Source of the DNA: 2-02-FULL-55-14 sp964581115
GTDB lineage: Bacteria > Bacteroidota > Ignavibacteria > UBA10030
Direction of reading: 5' to 3'
Assembly (NCBI GenBank): GCA_964581115.1
Contig: CAZOMY010000009.1
Location: 1-64,000, forward strand
Length of the DNA stretch: 64,000 nt
Shown: one piece after another, positions 37,458 to 45,587 of the stretch
How the letters are laid out: each line of letters opens with the position of its first letter
Numbering within the stretch: the first letter of the stretch is position 1
Notes under the pieces: model-generated
The model's database searches: none
What the model was told of the DNA's origin: nothing
Seen by the model: only the letters and a program-made list of their open reading frames with translations
Program-made: the position numbers and the translations under genes

Positions 37458-37857
37458 GGGGGAGCGGAAGGAAGAAGGGGTCAGAAGCCAGAGATCAGAT
37501 GTCGGTGATCAGTGACCAGGGACCGGTGATCAGCTATCAGTAGTCAGTTGTGGACATGGGACGTTCGGTTGAGAACAAGGAGCATTTGATTCCTTCGTGG
37601 AGCCATCTCATCTGTCGGTTCTCGTGGCGCCGCCACGACCGCAGCGTATCAAGGGTTGTGATGCTTGAAAGATTGCAAGAGCCGCGCCTGCCTGCCGGAC
37701 TTCAGCAAGCTCAGTCGAGCCGGAAGTAGGCCGTTGGCGCAACGAGGCCACCTCGTGGAAAGAGGTTGCTTCTGTATCAGCCACGCGTCCACAAGGGCGA
37801 AGGCCTCGGTGTGGGGCTTGCATTACGCAGCGTCCAGACTCTTTATGCTCCTTGTGG
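37458..37857. other. gene-free, repeat-rich spacer upstream of ddl
   Basis: No gene seen. 37480-37550 is a run of CAGTGATCAGT-like strings (GGTGATCAGTGACCAGG, GGTGATCAGCTATCAGTAGTCAG). 37686-37698 is GCCTGCCTGCCGG. 37846-37862 resembles one arm of the CCACAAAG inverted-repeat family (GCTCCTTGTGGCTA). Confidence 0.6.
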
Positions 37858-38493
37858 CTACGCCTTTCTTCTGGAATAGGGATGCATCCTCATTAGCTCT
37901 GCCACATCCACCTCAGGCAATGGCAGAGGCCCGCCCAGCAGCCGTGCAAGAAACTCGATCTGTGCTGCATGCTCCAGTTTCTCCATGAGAAGATACGCTT
38001 CTCGCAGCGTTTGTGCCCATGTGACGGCGCCATGGTTGGCCAACAAGGCCGCATGCGATGTGGCCAGATGGGGTGCCAGCGCGGCGCCGACGGCCTCAGT
38101 CGATGGCATCGCGTAGGACACCAACGGAACGACGCCGAGCGCGAGAATGACCTCCGGCAGCACATTCGGGCTGAGACATTGACCGCTGGCTGCCAGCGCG
38201 GTCGCGTACGGCGGATGGGCATGTACGACCGCCTTGATGTCAGGACGGGTCCGATAGATCGCCAGATGCATCGAAAGTTCCGACGACGGACGCTTGACGC
38301 GCGAGACGACCGTTCCATCCATCCTGACGGTCACGACGTCGCGAGGCGTGATCTCCCCTTTGCTCTTGCCGCCCGCCGTGATCAGAACGGTCTTGGCATC
38401 CTTGCGGACGCTTACGTTGCCGTCGAGAGCAGAGACAAGCCCTTTGTCAGCCAGGCGACGCGAAATGCGGGAGATATCAACAGCCAGGCTCAT
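37858..38493 (-). CDS. class II aldolase/adducin family protein
   Basis: Zinc-dependent aldolase-fold enzyme of 211 residues, related to L-fuculose-phosphate aldolase and L-ribulose-phosphate 4-epimerase. ALDGNVSVR (phosphate loop), the catalytic Glu in SSELSMHLAIY, the zinc histidines in HAHPPYATALA and the later ANHGAVTW are visible. The ATG at 38493 is chosen because the longer frame has no homology-like content. The substrate is not determined by sequence. It follows the homocysteine methyltransferase/MTHFR gene by 91 bp; a methionine-salvage role is possible from context but unproven. Confidence 0.82.
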   Translation of the reverse strand: MSLAVDISRISRRLADKGLVSALDGNVSVRKDAKTVLITAGGKSKGEITPRDVVTVRMDGTVVSRVKRPSSELSMHLAIYRTRPDIKAVVHAHPPYATALAASGQCLSPNVLPEVILALGVVPLVSYAMPSTEAVGAALAPHLATSHAALLANHGAVTWAQTLREAYLLMEKLEHAAQIEFLARLLGGPLPLPEVDVAELMRMHPYSRRKA

Positions 38494-38584
38494 GACCAGG
38501 ATGAGGGAATGATCCAAATCTCCAGACCCCAAGACTCCAGACCAACGGTCAAACGGCAAAGCACCCCAACGGGAAGCTGGGGCG

Positions 38585-40441
38585 TCAGACAGGATTCGAC
38601 GCTGAGATCCCGGCGCGGGAGAGGATCTCGGGAACGATCTCGTACTTCTTGAATGGCGGCATCAGGTAGACGCCGGCCACGTGCGTACGAGCCTGCGAAA
38701 GGAACTTCACCGCGATCTCAATGCCGAGATCCTGCGCTCGCTTTCCCGCGGCGCGGAATTCTGCGCGAATGCCGTCGGGGATCGTCATGCCGGGTATCTC
38801 GTTATGCAGGAACTCTGCGTGCTTGGCTCCTCGGAGCGGCAACACGCCGAGCATCACCGGCACCCTCAACCGCTCGGTATGCTTCAACAGTCGCTCCAGC
38901 GTCTCCATTTCGTAGATCGGCTGGGTGTACACAAGCTGCGCTCCGGCCTCCACTTTTTTCTCGAGCCGGGCCATCTCCAGGTCAAAGTCCCGCGCTCGCG
39001 CGTTCACGGCGCATGCGATGAGAAACGCCGTCGGCTGGCCGATTGAGTTACCCATCAGATCGTAGCCGCCGTTCATCGACTTCGCGGCCCGGATGAGTCC
39101 GGACGAATCGATATCGAACACGGAGGTCGCCTGCGGAAAGTCTCCGACATTGGTCGGGTCGCCGGTGATGAATAGCATGTTTCGCAGGCCGAGGGCGTGG
39201 GCGCCCAGCAGTTCCGCCTGCAGGCCGATCATGTTCCGGTCGCGCGTGGCCAGGTGCGTCATGGTTTCAATGCCCGTCTCGCGCTGGACGAGGGCCGACA
39301 GGGCGATGGAGGACATTCGCAGGCGTGCTCGAGCTCCGTCAGTGATGTTGATGGCGTCGACGCCCGAGCGATGGAGATACCGGGCGCCTTCGATGACGGA
39401 GGTCATGTCGAGCCCGCGAGGCACGTCCAGCTCAACCGAGACAAGGAATCGCCTGCCCAGATGCGCGGCGAATCGTGAGCGCTCGACGCTGCCCGCCACG
39501 ATCTCGGGCATTTCTTCGGCGGCGCTCGCAGTCCTTGCCGAGATGCGCGGCAGGCGCTGCGCTTCAGGCATGGTTTGGAACTCATCGACGACGCGGCGCA
39601 TCTCGCGGATGTGAGCCGGCGTCGAGCCGCAGCAGCCGCCGACAAGCGTCACGCCCGCCTGCAGCAGCTCGCGTGCATACTGTCCGAGATACTCGGGCGA
39701 AGCATGGTAGAGCGCCCGGCCATTCAGCAGCGTGGGAATTCCTGCGGCCGGCTGGGCCGACAGAAAGACCCCCTCTTTGTGCATCGACCGGATGATGCTG
39801 AACATCCGTTGTGGACCGACAGTGCAATTGGCCCCGACAACGTCGGCTCCTTTGGCCAGCAGATGTTCGGCCACTTCGACGGGGAAGGTACCGGACAGGA
39901 TGGCTCCATCCTCCGGGAAGGTCTTCTGAGCGACGATCGGGAGGTCGGTCACTTCCTTCGCGGCGTCGAGCGCTTCGTCCAACTCATGAAGGCTGGCAAA
40001 GGTCTCGAGCATGATAAGGTCCACCCCCGCGCGCACGAGCACTTCGATCTGACGACGGAAGGCGTCGCGCGCCTCCAATTGCTTGAGTTTGCCGATCGGT
40101 TCGAGCAGCTTACCCGTGGGACCGACAGAGCCTGCCACATACGCACGATCACCTGCGGCCCGGCGAGCGATCTCGACGGCATGACGGTTGATCTCCTCCG
40201 CCCGGTCGTCCAAATGATACTGGGCCAGACGTAATCGGTTGCCCGACGAGGTGTTCGTCTGAAGGATCTCCGCGCCCGCTTCGAGATACTCGCGGTGGAT
40301 CCGCTCGACGATGTCGGGATTGCGCAGGTTGTGGATCTCGCGCGGCAGCTCCGGGTACTCGTACAGGTCGAGCATTGTGCCCATCGCTCCGTCGCAGAGG
40401 ATGGGACCCTGAAGCAGGCGTTGTCGGAAGTCGGTGCGCAT
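38585..40441 (-). CDS. bifunctional homocysteine S-methyltransferase / methylenetetrahydrofolate reductase
   Basis: Fusion of two one-carbon enzymes, as in YitJ of Bacillus. The N-terminal half (about 1-290) is a zinc-dependent homocysteine methyltransferase with LCDGAMGTML, VVGANCTVGP and the paired cysteines VGGCCGSTP. The C-terminal half (about 320-615) is a MetF-like FAD barrel (VSVELDVPRGLD, ITGDPTNVGDFP, AGAQLVYTQPIYE). Together they would make methyl-THF and methionine. ATG at 40441 is used; the TTG at 40468 lies in repeat sequence. It is 97 bp after the SCO gene, with an inverted repeat between. Confidence 0.92.
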   Translation of the reverse strand: MRTDFRQRLLQGPILCDGAMGTMLDLYEYPELPREIHNLRNPDIVERIHREYLEAGAEILQTNTSSGNRLRLAQYHLDDRAEEINRHAVEIARRAAGDRAYVAGSVGPTGKLLEPIGKLKQLEARDAFRRQIEVLVRAGVDLIMLETFASLHELDEALDAAKEVTDLPIVAQKTFPEDGAILSGTFPVEVAEHLLAKGADVVGANCTVGPQRMFSIIRSMHKEGVFLSAQPAAGIPTLLNGRALYHASPEYLGQYARELLQAGVTLVGGCCGSTPAHIREMRRVVDEFQTMPEAQRLPRISARTASAAEEMPEIVAGSVERSRFAAHLGRRFLVSVELDVPRGLDMTSVIEGARYLHRSGVDAINITDGARARLRMSSIALSALVQRETGIETMTHLATRDRNMIGLQAELLGAHALGLRNMLFITGDPTNVGDFPQATSVFDIDSSGLIRAAKSMNGGYDLMGNSIGQPTAFLIACAVNARARDFDLEMARLEKKVEAGAQLVYTQPIYEMETLERLLKHTERLRVPVMLGVLPLRGAKHAEFLHNEIPGMTIPDGIRAEFRAAGKRAQDLGIEIAVKFLSQARTHVAGVYLMPPFKKYEIVPEILSRAGISASNPV

Positions 40442-40461
40442 CCGCTCGGTGGAAGAGGTGA

Positions 40462-40526
40462 ACCGCAAAGACCCAACGTCGCAAAGAGAGTCGATGTTCC
40501 GTCCAGCGTCTCTGCGCCTTTGCGGT
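40462..40526. repeat. CCGCAAAG-type inverted repeat
   Basis: Arms ACCGCAAAG (40462-40470) and CTTTGCGGT (40518-40526) enclose a spacer with internal GCAAAGAG and CTCTGCG half-repeats. It fills the spacer between the SCO-family gene and the methyltransferase/MTHFR gene. Same family as 14122-14171 and 44406-44466. Confidence 0.65.
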
Positions 40527-40538
40527 GAAAGTTCTTGT

Positions 40539-41387
40539 TTATGAAGCGGCGCGGATGGCCTCCGCCAACTCCCGCGGGGTCCAATCGTTGCCGGTGAAGA
40601 CCTTCACGAGACGTCCGTCGGCGTCGATAACGACCGTCCGGAGATTGTGGTCGATCACGCCGGCTTCGTTCTCGGCGAAAAAGAGTCCGAATCCGGCCAA
40701 GAAGTCGGCAAGGGTCGCTTTCGGCGCGGTCGCGAAGGTCCACGTGTTCAGGTCGGCACCGTGGCTGGTGGCATAGGCCTTCAGCACCGGCGGAATGTCT
40801 CGGTCGGGGTCGAACGAGACCGACAGCAGGTGCCACTCCCCATCGAGGGCCCGATTGCGCTTGAGCGAATGCTGAGCATCGGCGAAGTGGTCCGTCATCC
40901 GGATGCAGAAATCGGGAAGCGGACAGAGTGTATAGATGAACGTTGCCGCCACAACCTTGCCTCGGAGCGACGAGAGACGGAACGTACGCCCTTCGTGGTC
41001 GGTCAGAGCGATGTCGGGCAGGCGGTCGCCGATCTGAAAGGGTTCGACGGTGGAGATCTGGTCAGGCCGAAGAACGGCCGCCGGACCGCGACCGGCCACA
41101 GCGATCCCTTCGAGCCATGACTCATGTCGACCGACGACGAGCGTTCCCGTGATCGTATCGCCCGGGGCGAGTCCAGCAAAGAGCGTCGTGTCCTTGATGC
41201 GGAACGGCATCGTCATCGCGTCCATGAAACCAGGGATCTCGTCATGAGCCACGAACAGGCGGCTTCTCTCACGGTCGATCTTCGTGACGGTCCCGGTGAC
41301 GGGGTAGGTGACGACCTCGGGACGTTCCTCGGACCCGGAACATCCGGCCAGGAGCGCCGCCGCGATCATGACGGCAAACGTGCGCAT
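40539..41387 (-). CDS. CusF-like domain fused to SCO1/SenC copper chaperone, lipoprotein
   Basis: Predicted membrane-anchored copper protein of 282 residues. The lipobox cysteine is Cys16 (LLAGC). Residues 25-100 form a CusF-type copper-binding domain with the Met cluster MDAMTM (55-60). Residues 115-280 are a SCO1 thioredoxin fold with a wider-than-usual metal motif, Cys155-x5-Cys161 (CPLPDFC), and His247 (VIDHNLR). SCO proteins deliver copper to cytochrome oxidase CuA; none is visible here. Start ATG 41387 lies 1 bp beyond the lysA stop, so it is likely coupled to lysA. Confidence 0.85.
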   Translation of the reverse strand: MRTFAVMIAAALLAGCSGSEERPEVVTYPVTGTVTKIDRERSRLFVAHDEIPGFMDAMTMPFRIKDTTLFAGLAPGDTITGTLVVGRHESWLEGIAVAGRGPAAVLRPDQISTVEPFQIGDRLPDIALTDHEGRTFRLSSLRGKVVAATFIYTLCPLPDFCIRMTDHFADAQHSLKRNRALDGEWHLLSVSFDPDRDIPPVLKAYATSHGADLNTWTFATAPKATLADFLAGFGLFFAENEAGVIDHNLRTVVIDADGRLVKVFTGNDWTPRELAEAIRAAS

Positions 41388-41388
41388 G

Positions 41389-42657
41389 TCAGAGCAGGTC
41401 CTCGAAGGTGCCGCGCGGCCGGACCAACCGCACACGATCACCGTTCACCAGCACTTCCGCGGGCCTCGGACGGGCGTTGTAGTGAGAGGTGTTGACGAAA
41501 CCGTATGCTCCGGCGGTCAGAACGGCCAGCAGGTCTCCTTGCGAGGGTCTGTTCATGACCCGATCGCGCGCCATGAAGTCGCCCGTTTCGCAGACCGGAC
41601 CGACGACGTCGGCCGTCAGTTGGTCGTATGTCGTGATGGACGCCGGTACGATCTGATGGTAGGCATTATAAAGACTCGGACGGAGCAGGTCGGTCATGGC
41701 TGCGTCGACGATGACGAACTTTTTGGCGCTGTTCTCTTTGATGTAGAGGACCCGCGTCAACAGCGCTCCGGCGTCGGCAACGATGGAACGACCCGGCTCG
41801 ATCCAGAGCGCTCCCCCGAGCGGCTCCAGCAAGGGCCGCACTTCGGCCAAGATCTCGGCGGGTGACGTGACGGGTTCGACGGCATTGCCCTCGAGCGGCA
41901 GCGCTTCGTGCCGGATGGCGTTGACGTACCGCACTCCGAACCCGCCGCCAAAATCGATGTGCTGGAGGTTGATGCCTTCGGCGCGCATCTTCGGCACGAA
42001 CGACGCAATGAACTCGGCCGCCGCGACGAACGGCTCCGATCTGGTGATCTGCGACCCGACGTGGACATGGATGCCCGTGATGTCGATGCCCGGCAGCGTC
42101 TTCGCCAAGGCATAGACCTGCGGCGCCTGTGAGGCTTCGATCCCGAACTTGTTGGTCGCGAGCCCTGTCGTGATGTACGGATGACTCTGCGCGTCGATAT
42201 CGGGATTGATCCGCAGCGAAATGCGGGCCGTCGTGTTGCGGCGGAGCGCTACGAGCGAAAGCAACTGCAACTCGGCGACCGACTCGACGTTGAACAGGCG
42301 CACGCCGTGGTCAAGCGCATACGCCAGTTCGTCCTCACGCTTGCCGACGCCGGCAAAAGCGATACGGTCAGGCGTGAATCCGGCCTGCATGGCCAGAAAG
42401 ACCTCTCCGGCCGACACCACATCGGCCCCGGCCCCTTCGGCGGCCAGCATCTTGAGGACCGACATGTTTGAATTGGCCTTCAGGGCATAGCATACGAGGC
42501 TGTCGAGGCCGGACATCGCGTTGGCGATCGCTCGATAATTGTCGAGGATGCGGTTCTTGCTGTAGATGTACAGCGGCGTGCCGTACTCCTCGGCCAGCTC
42601 CCGAACGGGAACCTCCTCACAGTACAACTCGTGCTCGCGGTATTCGATGGTGCTCAT
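41389..42657 (-). CDS. lysA: diaminopimelate decarboxylase
   Basis: PLP-dependent fold III decarboxylase that converts meso-diaminopimelate to L-lysine. The PLP lysine is Lys60 (CYALKANSN). HVGSQI, FGGGFG, EPGRSIVADAG and CETGDFMARDR are the conserved cofactor and substrate motifs. The 422 residues are typical. The longer frame runs antiphase through the upstream gene; ATG 42657 overlaps that gene's TGA by 4 bp (ATGA), so the start is well supported. Confidence 0.94.
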   Translation of the reverse strand: MSTIEYREHELYCEEVPVRELAEEYGTPLYIYSKNRILDNYRAIANAMSGLDSLVCYALKANSNMSVLKMLAAEGAGADVVSAGEVFLAMQAGFTPDRIAFAGVGKREDELAYALDHGVRLFNVESVAELQLLSLVALRRNTTARISLRINPDIDAQSHPYITTGLATNKFGIEASQAPQVYALAKTLPGIDITGIHVHVGSQITRSEPFVAAAEFIASFVPKMRAEGINLQHIDFGGGFGVRYVNAIRHEALPLEGNAVEPVTSPAEILAEVRPLLEPLGGALWIEPGRSIVADAGALLTRVLYIKENSAKKFVIVDAAMTDLLRPSLYNAYHQIVPASITTYDQLTADVVGPVCETGDFMARDRVMNRPSQGDLLAVLTAGAYGFVNTSHYNARPRPAEVLVNGDRVRLVRPRGTFEDLL

Positions 42658-43724
42658 GCGGGCTGGGTGATGGTGGGTACTGAGAAGTGCTTCAGCAGGG
42701 CATCGGCCAGCGGCTTGGCGCCGAAACGGAATGCATCGATGGCAGGCAGTCCCGTTTCGCGCTCGATGCGCGCGCTCCAGGAGCGCGACTCGGCGTCGGT
42801 CAGGCCGATGGAATTGACGCCGACTCCCACGACCTTCGACGTCTTGAAGTGCGACATGACCCGCTCGTGCAGTTTGATTGCAGCCGGCAGCGTCGGCAAT
42901 GTGACGCCGTAATCGTCCTTGATGCGGGTCGGCTGGTGACAGAGAATGAACGCATCGGGCATCGAGCCGTGGATCAAACCGAGCGTCACGCCCGAATAGG
43001 CCTGGTGCGTCAGCGCCCCTTGGCCTTCCACGAAAATGTACTCGGACCCCTCTTCGATCGAACGGTCGATCTCTCGTTCGATGCACCCGGCCGTGTAGTC
43101 GCTGATGATCGAATCGACGGCAATGCCGCGCCCTCGAATGAGCATGCCCGTCTGGCCGGTGGCGATGAAGTCGGTCTTCAGCCCGCGCGCACGGAATTCC
43201 TTCACCATCTCCAGCATCACCGTCATCTTGCCGATGTTGCAATCGGTGCCGACCGCCAGTACGACCTTCGCCTTTCTTGTCGTCCATGAGGCCTTTGGGA
43301 TCACCTCCGACTCGGGAGGTATTCGCCGGTAGTCGGTGATGGTCACGCCATGCTGTGCAGCCAACGCGACGAGGTCGGAATCGTCAGTGAGGAGCGTGTG
43401 CAGTCCGCTGAGAATGTGGAGGCCCGCCTTGATCGCAGCGCCGATATCGGCCTTCCAAGCGTCGGGCAGTCGTCCCCCCGGCGGTGCGATGCCGATGAGC
43501 AGATGCGTCGGTTTGAGCGCGAGCCCATCCTGGATCGAACGAATGACGGGAATGTCTCCGCCATAACCCAGCACCTCCTGGGCGGTCATGCCTGCTTTCG
43601 TACTGTCGATGACGGCTACAACACGGTCGCGCAGGTAAGCGATGGCCCCATTGGCCGTCTTGGAGCGGAGCGGAGAGAACTTACCTTCGGCGAGGACGAG
43701 CAGTCGTCGGGAGTCCGGATTCAT
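42654..43724 (-). CDS. DUF1611 / DgcN-like P-loop protein
   Basis: Protein of 356 residues. DUF1611 N-terminal Rossmann-like domain (about 1-140; HLLIGIAPPGGRLP) and C-terminal P-loop domain (about 150-350) with VGTDCNIGKMT as the nucleotide loop, FIATGQTGMLIRGRGIAVDSI and FVEGQGALTHQAYSG. Characterised relatives (DgcN) acetylate D-glutamate and usually sit next to an amino-acid epimerase. Here the neighbours are lysA and a site-2 protease, both joined by 4-bp overlaps, and no epimerase is present. Activity is inferred from the family only. Confidence 0.78.
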   Translation of the reverse strand: MNPDSRRLLVLAEGKFSPLRSKTANGAIAYLRDRVVAVIDSTKAGMTAQEVLGYGGDIPVIRSIQDGLALKPTHLLIGIAPPGGRLPDAWKADIGAAIKAGLHILSGLHTLLTDDSDLVALAAQHGVTITDYRRIPPESEVIPKASWTTRKAKVVLAVGTDCNIGKMTVMLEMVKEFRARGLKTDFIATGQTGMLIRGRGIAVDSIISDYTAGCIEREIDRSIEEGSEYIFVEGQGALTHQAYSGVTLGLIHGSMPDAFILCHQPTRIKDDYGVTLPTLPAAIKLHERVMSHFKTSKVVGVGVNSIGLTDAESRSWSARIERETGLPAIDAFRFGAKPLADALLKHFSVPTITQPA

Positions 43725-44386
43725 ATGAGCCACTGGACCAGAAGGTTGTATGGCTCCTGCAGCCAGGCCCGGGCCGCGCCGAACGCCGCCTGGAATGGCT
43801 CCCAACGCATGGCGAGCAGGAGGATGAGGATACCCATGAGACCGATCTGACGGTAACCATTCGCGATGCGCTCCGGGAGGAGGGACGCGAGAATGTGCGA
43901 GCCGTCGAGCGGCGGCACCGGTAGGAGATTGAACAAGGCGAGAACGATGTTGATCGGGATCCCGACCGAAAGCATGTTGAGCGCCACTTCGGCGGCGTAG
44001 CCCGGCATCGTGTCGCCGTCGAACGATCCCGCCTGGACCACATGATAGAGCACCGCGAAGGCGATCGCACAGAAGAAGGCGACGACGAGGTTTGAGATCG
44101 GTCCGATCGCCGAGACCAGTATGTCGTCGCGCCGCGGATTCCGGAAATAGGAAGCATTGACGGGGACCGGCTTCGCCCATGCGAGGAAGAACGAGGCGCC
44201 CGTCATCACGAGCACGGCCGGGAGCAACACCGAACCGACAGGGTCAATATGCGGAAGGGGATTGAACGTGATCCGGCCGGCATCGCGGGCCGTCGGGTCG
44301 CCGAGACGCAGCGCCATCCACCCGTGCGCCACTTCGTGGACGATCACGGAGAAAAGGAGAATGGGGATGATGTGAAGGTTTTCCAA
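43721..44386 (-). CDS. site-2 protease family membrane metallopeptidase (M50)
   Basis: Intramembrane zinc protease of 221 residues with about five to six hydrophobic segments. His17-Glu18-x-x-His21 (HEVAHG) is the catalytic zinc motif, and NLLPVPPLDGS near residue 165 carries the third metal ligand. It lacks PDZ and CBS domains, so it is the compact type often found beside housekeeping genes. Its stop overlaps the DUF1611 start by 4 bp. The substrate is unknown. Confidence 0.9.
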   Translation of the reverse strand: MENLHIIPILLFSVIVHEVAHGWMALRLGDPTARDAGRITFNPLPHIDPVGSVLLPAVLVMTGASFFLAWAKPVPVNASYFRNPRRDDILVSAIGPISNLVVAFFCAIAFAVLYHVVQAGSFDGDTMPGYAAEVALNMLSVGIPINIVLALFNLLPVPPLDGSHILASLLPERIANGYRQIGLMGILILLLAMRWEPFQAAFGAARAWLQEPYNLLVQWLI

Positions 44387-44405
44387 TGGCTCTCAGAAAC
44401 TACAT

Positions 44406-44466
44406 TGCCACAAAAGGCACAAAGAGCACAAAGAGGAGACTTGTGTCCTTTGGGCTATTTGTGGCA
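44406..44466. repeat. CCACAAAG-type inverted repeat
   Basis: Arms TGCCACAAA (44406-44414) and TTTGTGGCA (44458-44466) are perfectly complementary. The interior repeats GGCACAAAGAGCACAAAGAGG and CTTGTGTCCTTTGG. It lies in the xerD to site-2 protease spacer and is the clearest member of the family in this window. Confidence 0.8.
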
Positions 44467-44656
44467 GTTGCGCCAATACCACTTACAAGAAGCCAAAAAA
44501 TCAGCCGGAATTCAAGGATTCGTGAGGACGAGGGGGCAAGCGGGGGATATGGTGGTGGGGGGTGAGTCTGGATACAGCGTTGTTCCACAGTTCGCGTGAT
44601 TTGTAGTGGTCATCCGGCGGTGTAATGGGGAAGGTGATGGAGGGAGGATTCGCTGG

Positions 44657-45580
44657 TCACGCCCGGGGATGGAATGTCCGGTGTACTTCCTTGAGATACT
44701 CGCGGTCGATGTGGGTATAGATCTCGGTGGTCGAGATGTCGGCATGGCCGAGCAGTTCCTGGACGACGCGCAGGTCGGCTCCGCCTTCGAGCAAGTGGGT
44801 GGCAAACGAATGCCGAAAGGTGTGAGGATGGACCTCTTTCTGGATCCCGGCGGAGGCTGCATATTTTGACACGATCGACCAGATCGTCGTCCTGCTCAGC
44901 CGACCTCCCCGGCCGTTGAGAAAGAGGATATCCTTTGAGCGCCCTTTTGCGGCAAGCGTGATGCGTGTTCGCTTGCGATAGGTCGCGATCCACTCCAGCG
45001 CCGACCGGCCGATGGGAACGATGCGCTCTTTCGAGCCCTTGCCGAAAACGCGGATGATCCCTTCTTCGAGGATCAGGTCCGACTGTCGCAAGCCGATCAG
45101 TTCGCTGACGCGGAGGCCGCAGGCGTATAGCGTCTCGAGGATCGCGCGGTCGCGGATGCCAAGCGGCCGTGATGTGTCGGGCTGGATGAGGACCGCGTCG
45201 ATCTCGGGGATCGTCAGCACGTCGGGCAGGTCGCGTCCCTTGCGTGGACCGTCAACCAGTTCGGTCGGGTCCGAGGGAACGAGTCCCTCGGAAGCAAGGA
45301 ACTTGTGCAGGCCGCGGACGGCGGAGAGCATGCGCGCTTGCGTCCTCGGCGTACGTCCCTTGGCGTGAAGGTCCTGCAGGAATCCCGACACGAGTTCGAG
45401 CGTCACCCGTTCGGCCCGGTCGCAGTCCTTCGAGACAAGATAGTCGCGGTAGCGCGTGAGGTCGAAGCGGTACGATGCAAGCGTGTTCGCGGAGAGCCCC
45501 CGTTCGACCCGCAGGTAGGTGAGATAGCCGCCGATCTGGCGTTCGAGTCGCGGCGACGCCGGTGCCGGAGTACGAGGCAT
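44657..45580 (-). CDS. xerD: tyrosine recombinase XerD
   Basis: Chromosome-dimer resolution recombinase of 307 residues. The SAM-like N-terminal domain is about 12-105. Catalytic residues are Arg157 (ACGLRVSEL), Lys in GKGSKER (180-186), His253 and Arg256 (HPHTFRHS), His279 (LGHADIS) and Tyr288 (EIYTHID). It lacks the integron patch present in the recombinase at 208-1278. It lies 7 bp after the SSS symporter gene. XerC versus XerD identity rests on general similarity. Confidence 0.9.
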   Translation of the reverse strand: MPRTPAPASPRLERQIGGYLTYLRVERGLSANTLASYRFDLTRYRDYLVSKDCDRAERVTLELVSGFLQDLHAKGRTPRTQARMLSAVRGLHKFLASEGLVPSDPTELVDGPRKGRDLPDVLTIPEIDAVLIQPDTSRPLGIRDRAILETLYACGLRVSELIGLRQSDLILEEGIIRVFGKGSKERIVPIGRSALEWIATYRKRTRITLAAKGRSKDILFLNGRGGRLSRTTIWSIVSKYAASAGIQKEVHPHTFRHSFATHLLEGGADLRVVQELLGHADISTTEIYTHIDREYLKEVHRTFHPRA

Positions 45581-45587
45581 GGGGAGA

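Noticed and set aside
40442..40468. TTG start giving nine more residues to the methyltransferase/MTHFR
   Set aside because: The extension is encoded by the CCGCAAAG inverted repeat; ATG 40441 matches the family N-terminus.
38585..40538. SAM or cobalamin riboswitch upstream of the methionine gene
   Set aside because: The spacer is only 97 bp and consists mostly of the inverted repeat; no conserved riboswitch core was recognised.
44657..45580. Second integron integrase
   Set aside because: It lacks the IntI insertion and has the length and motifs of XerD.
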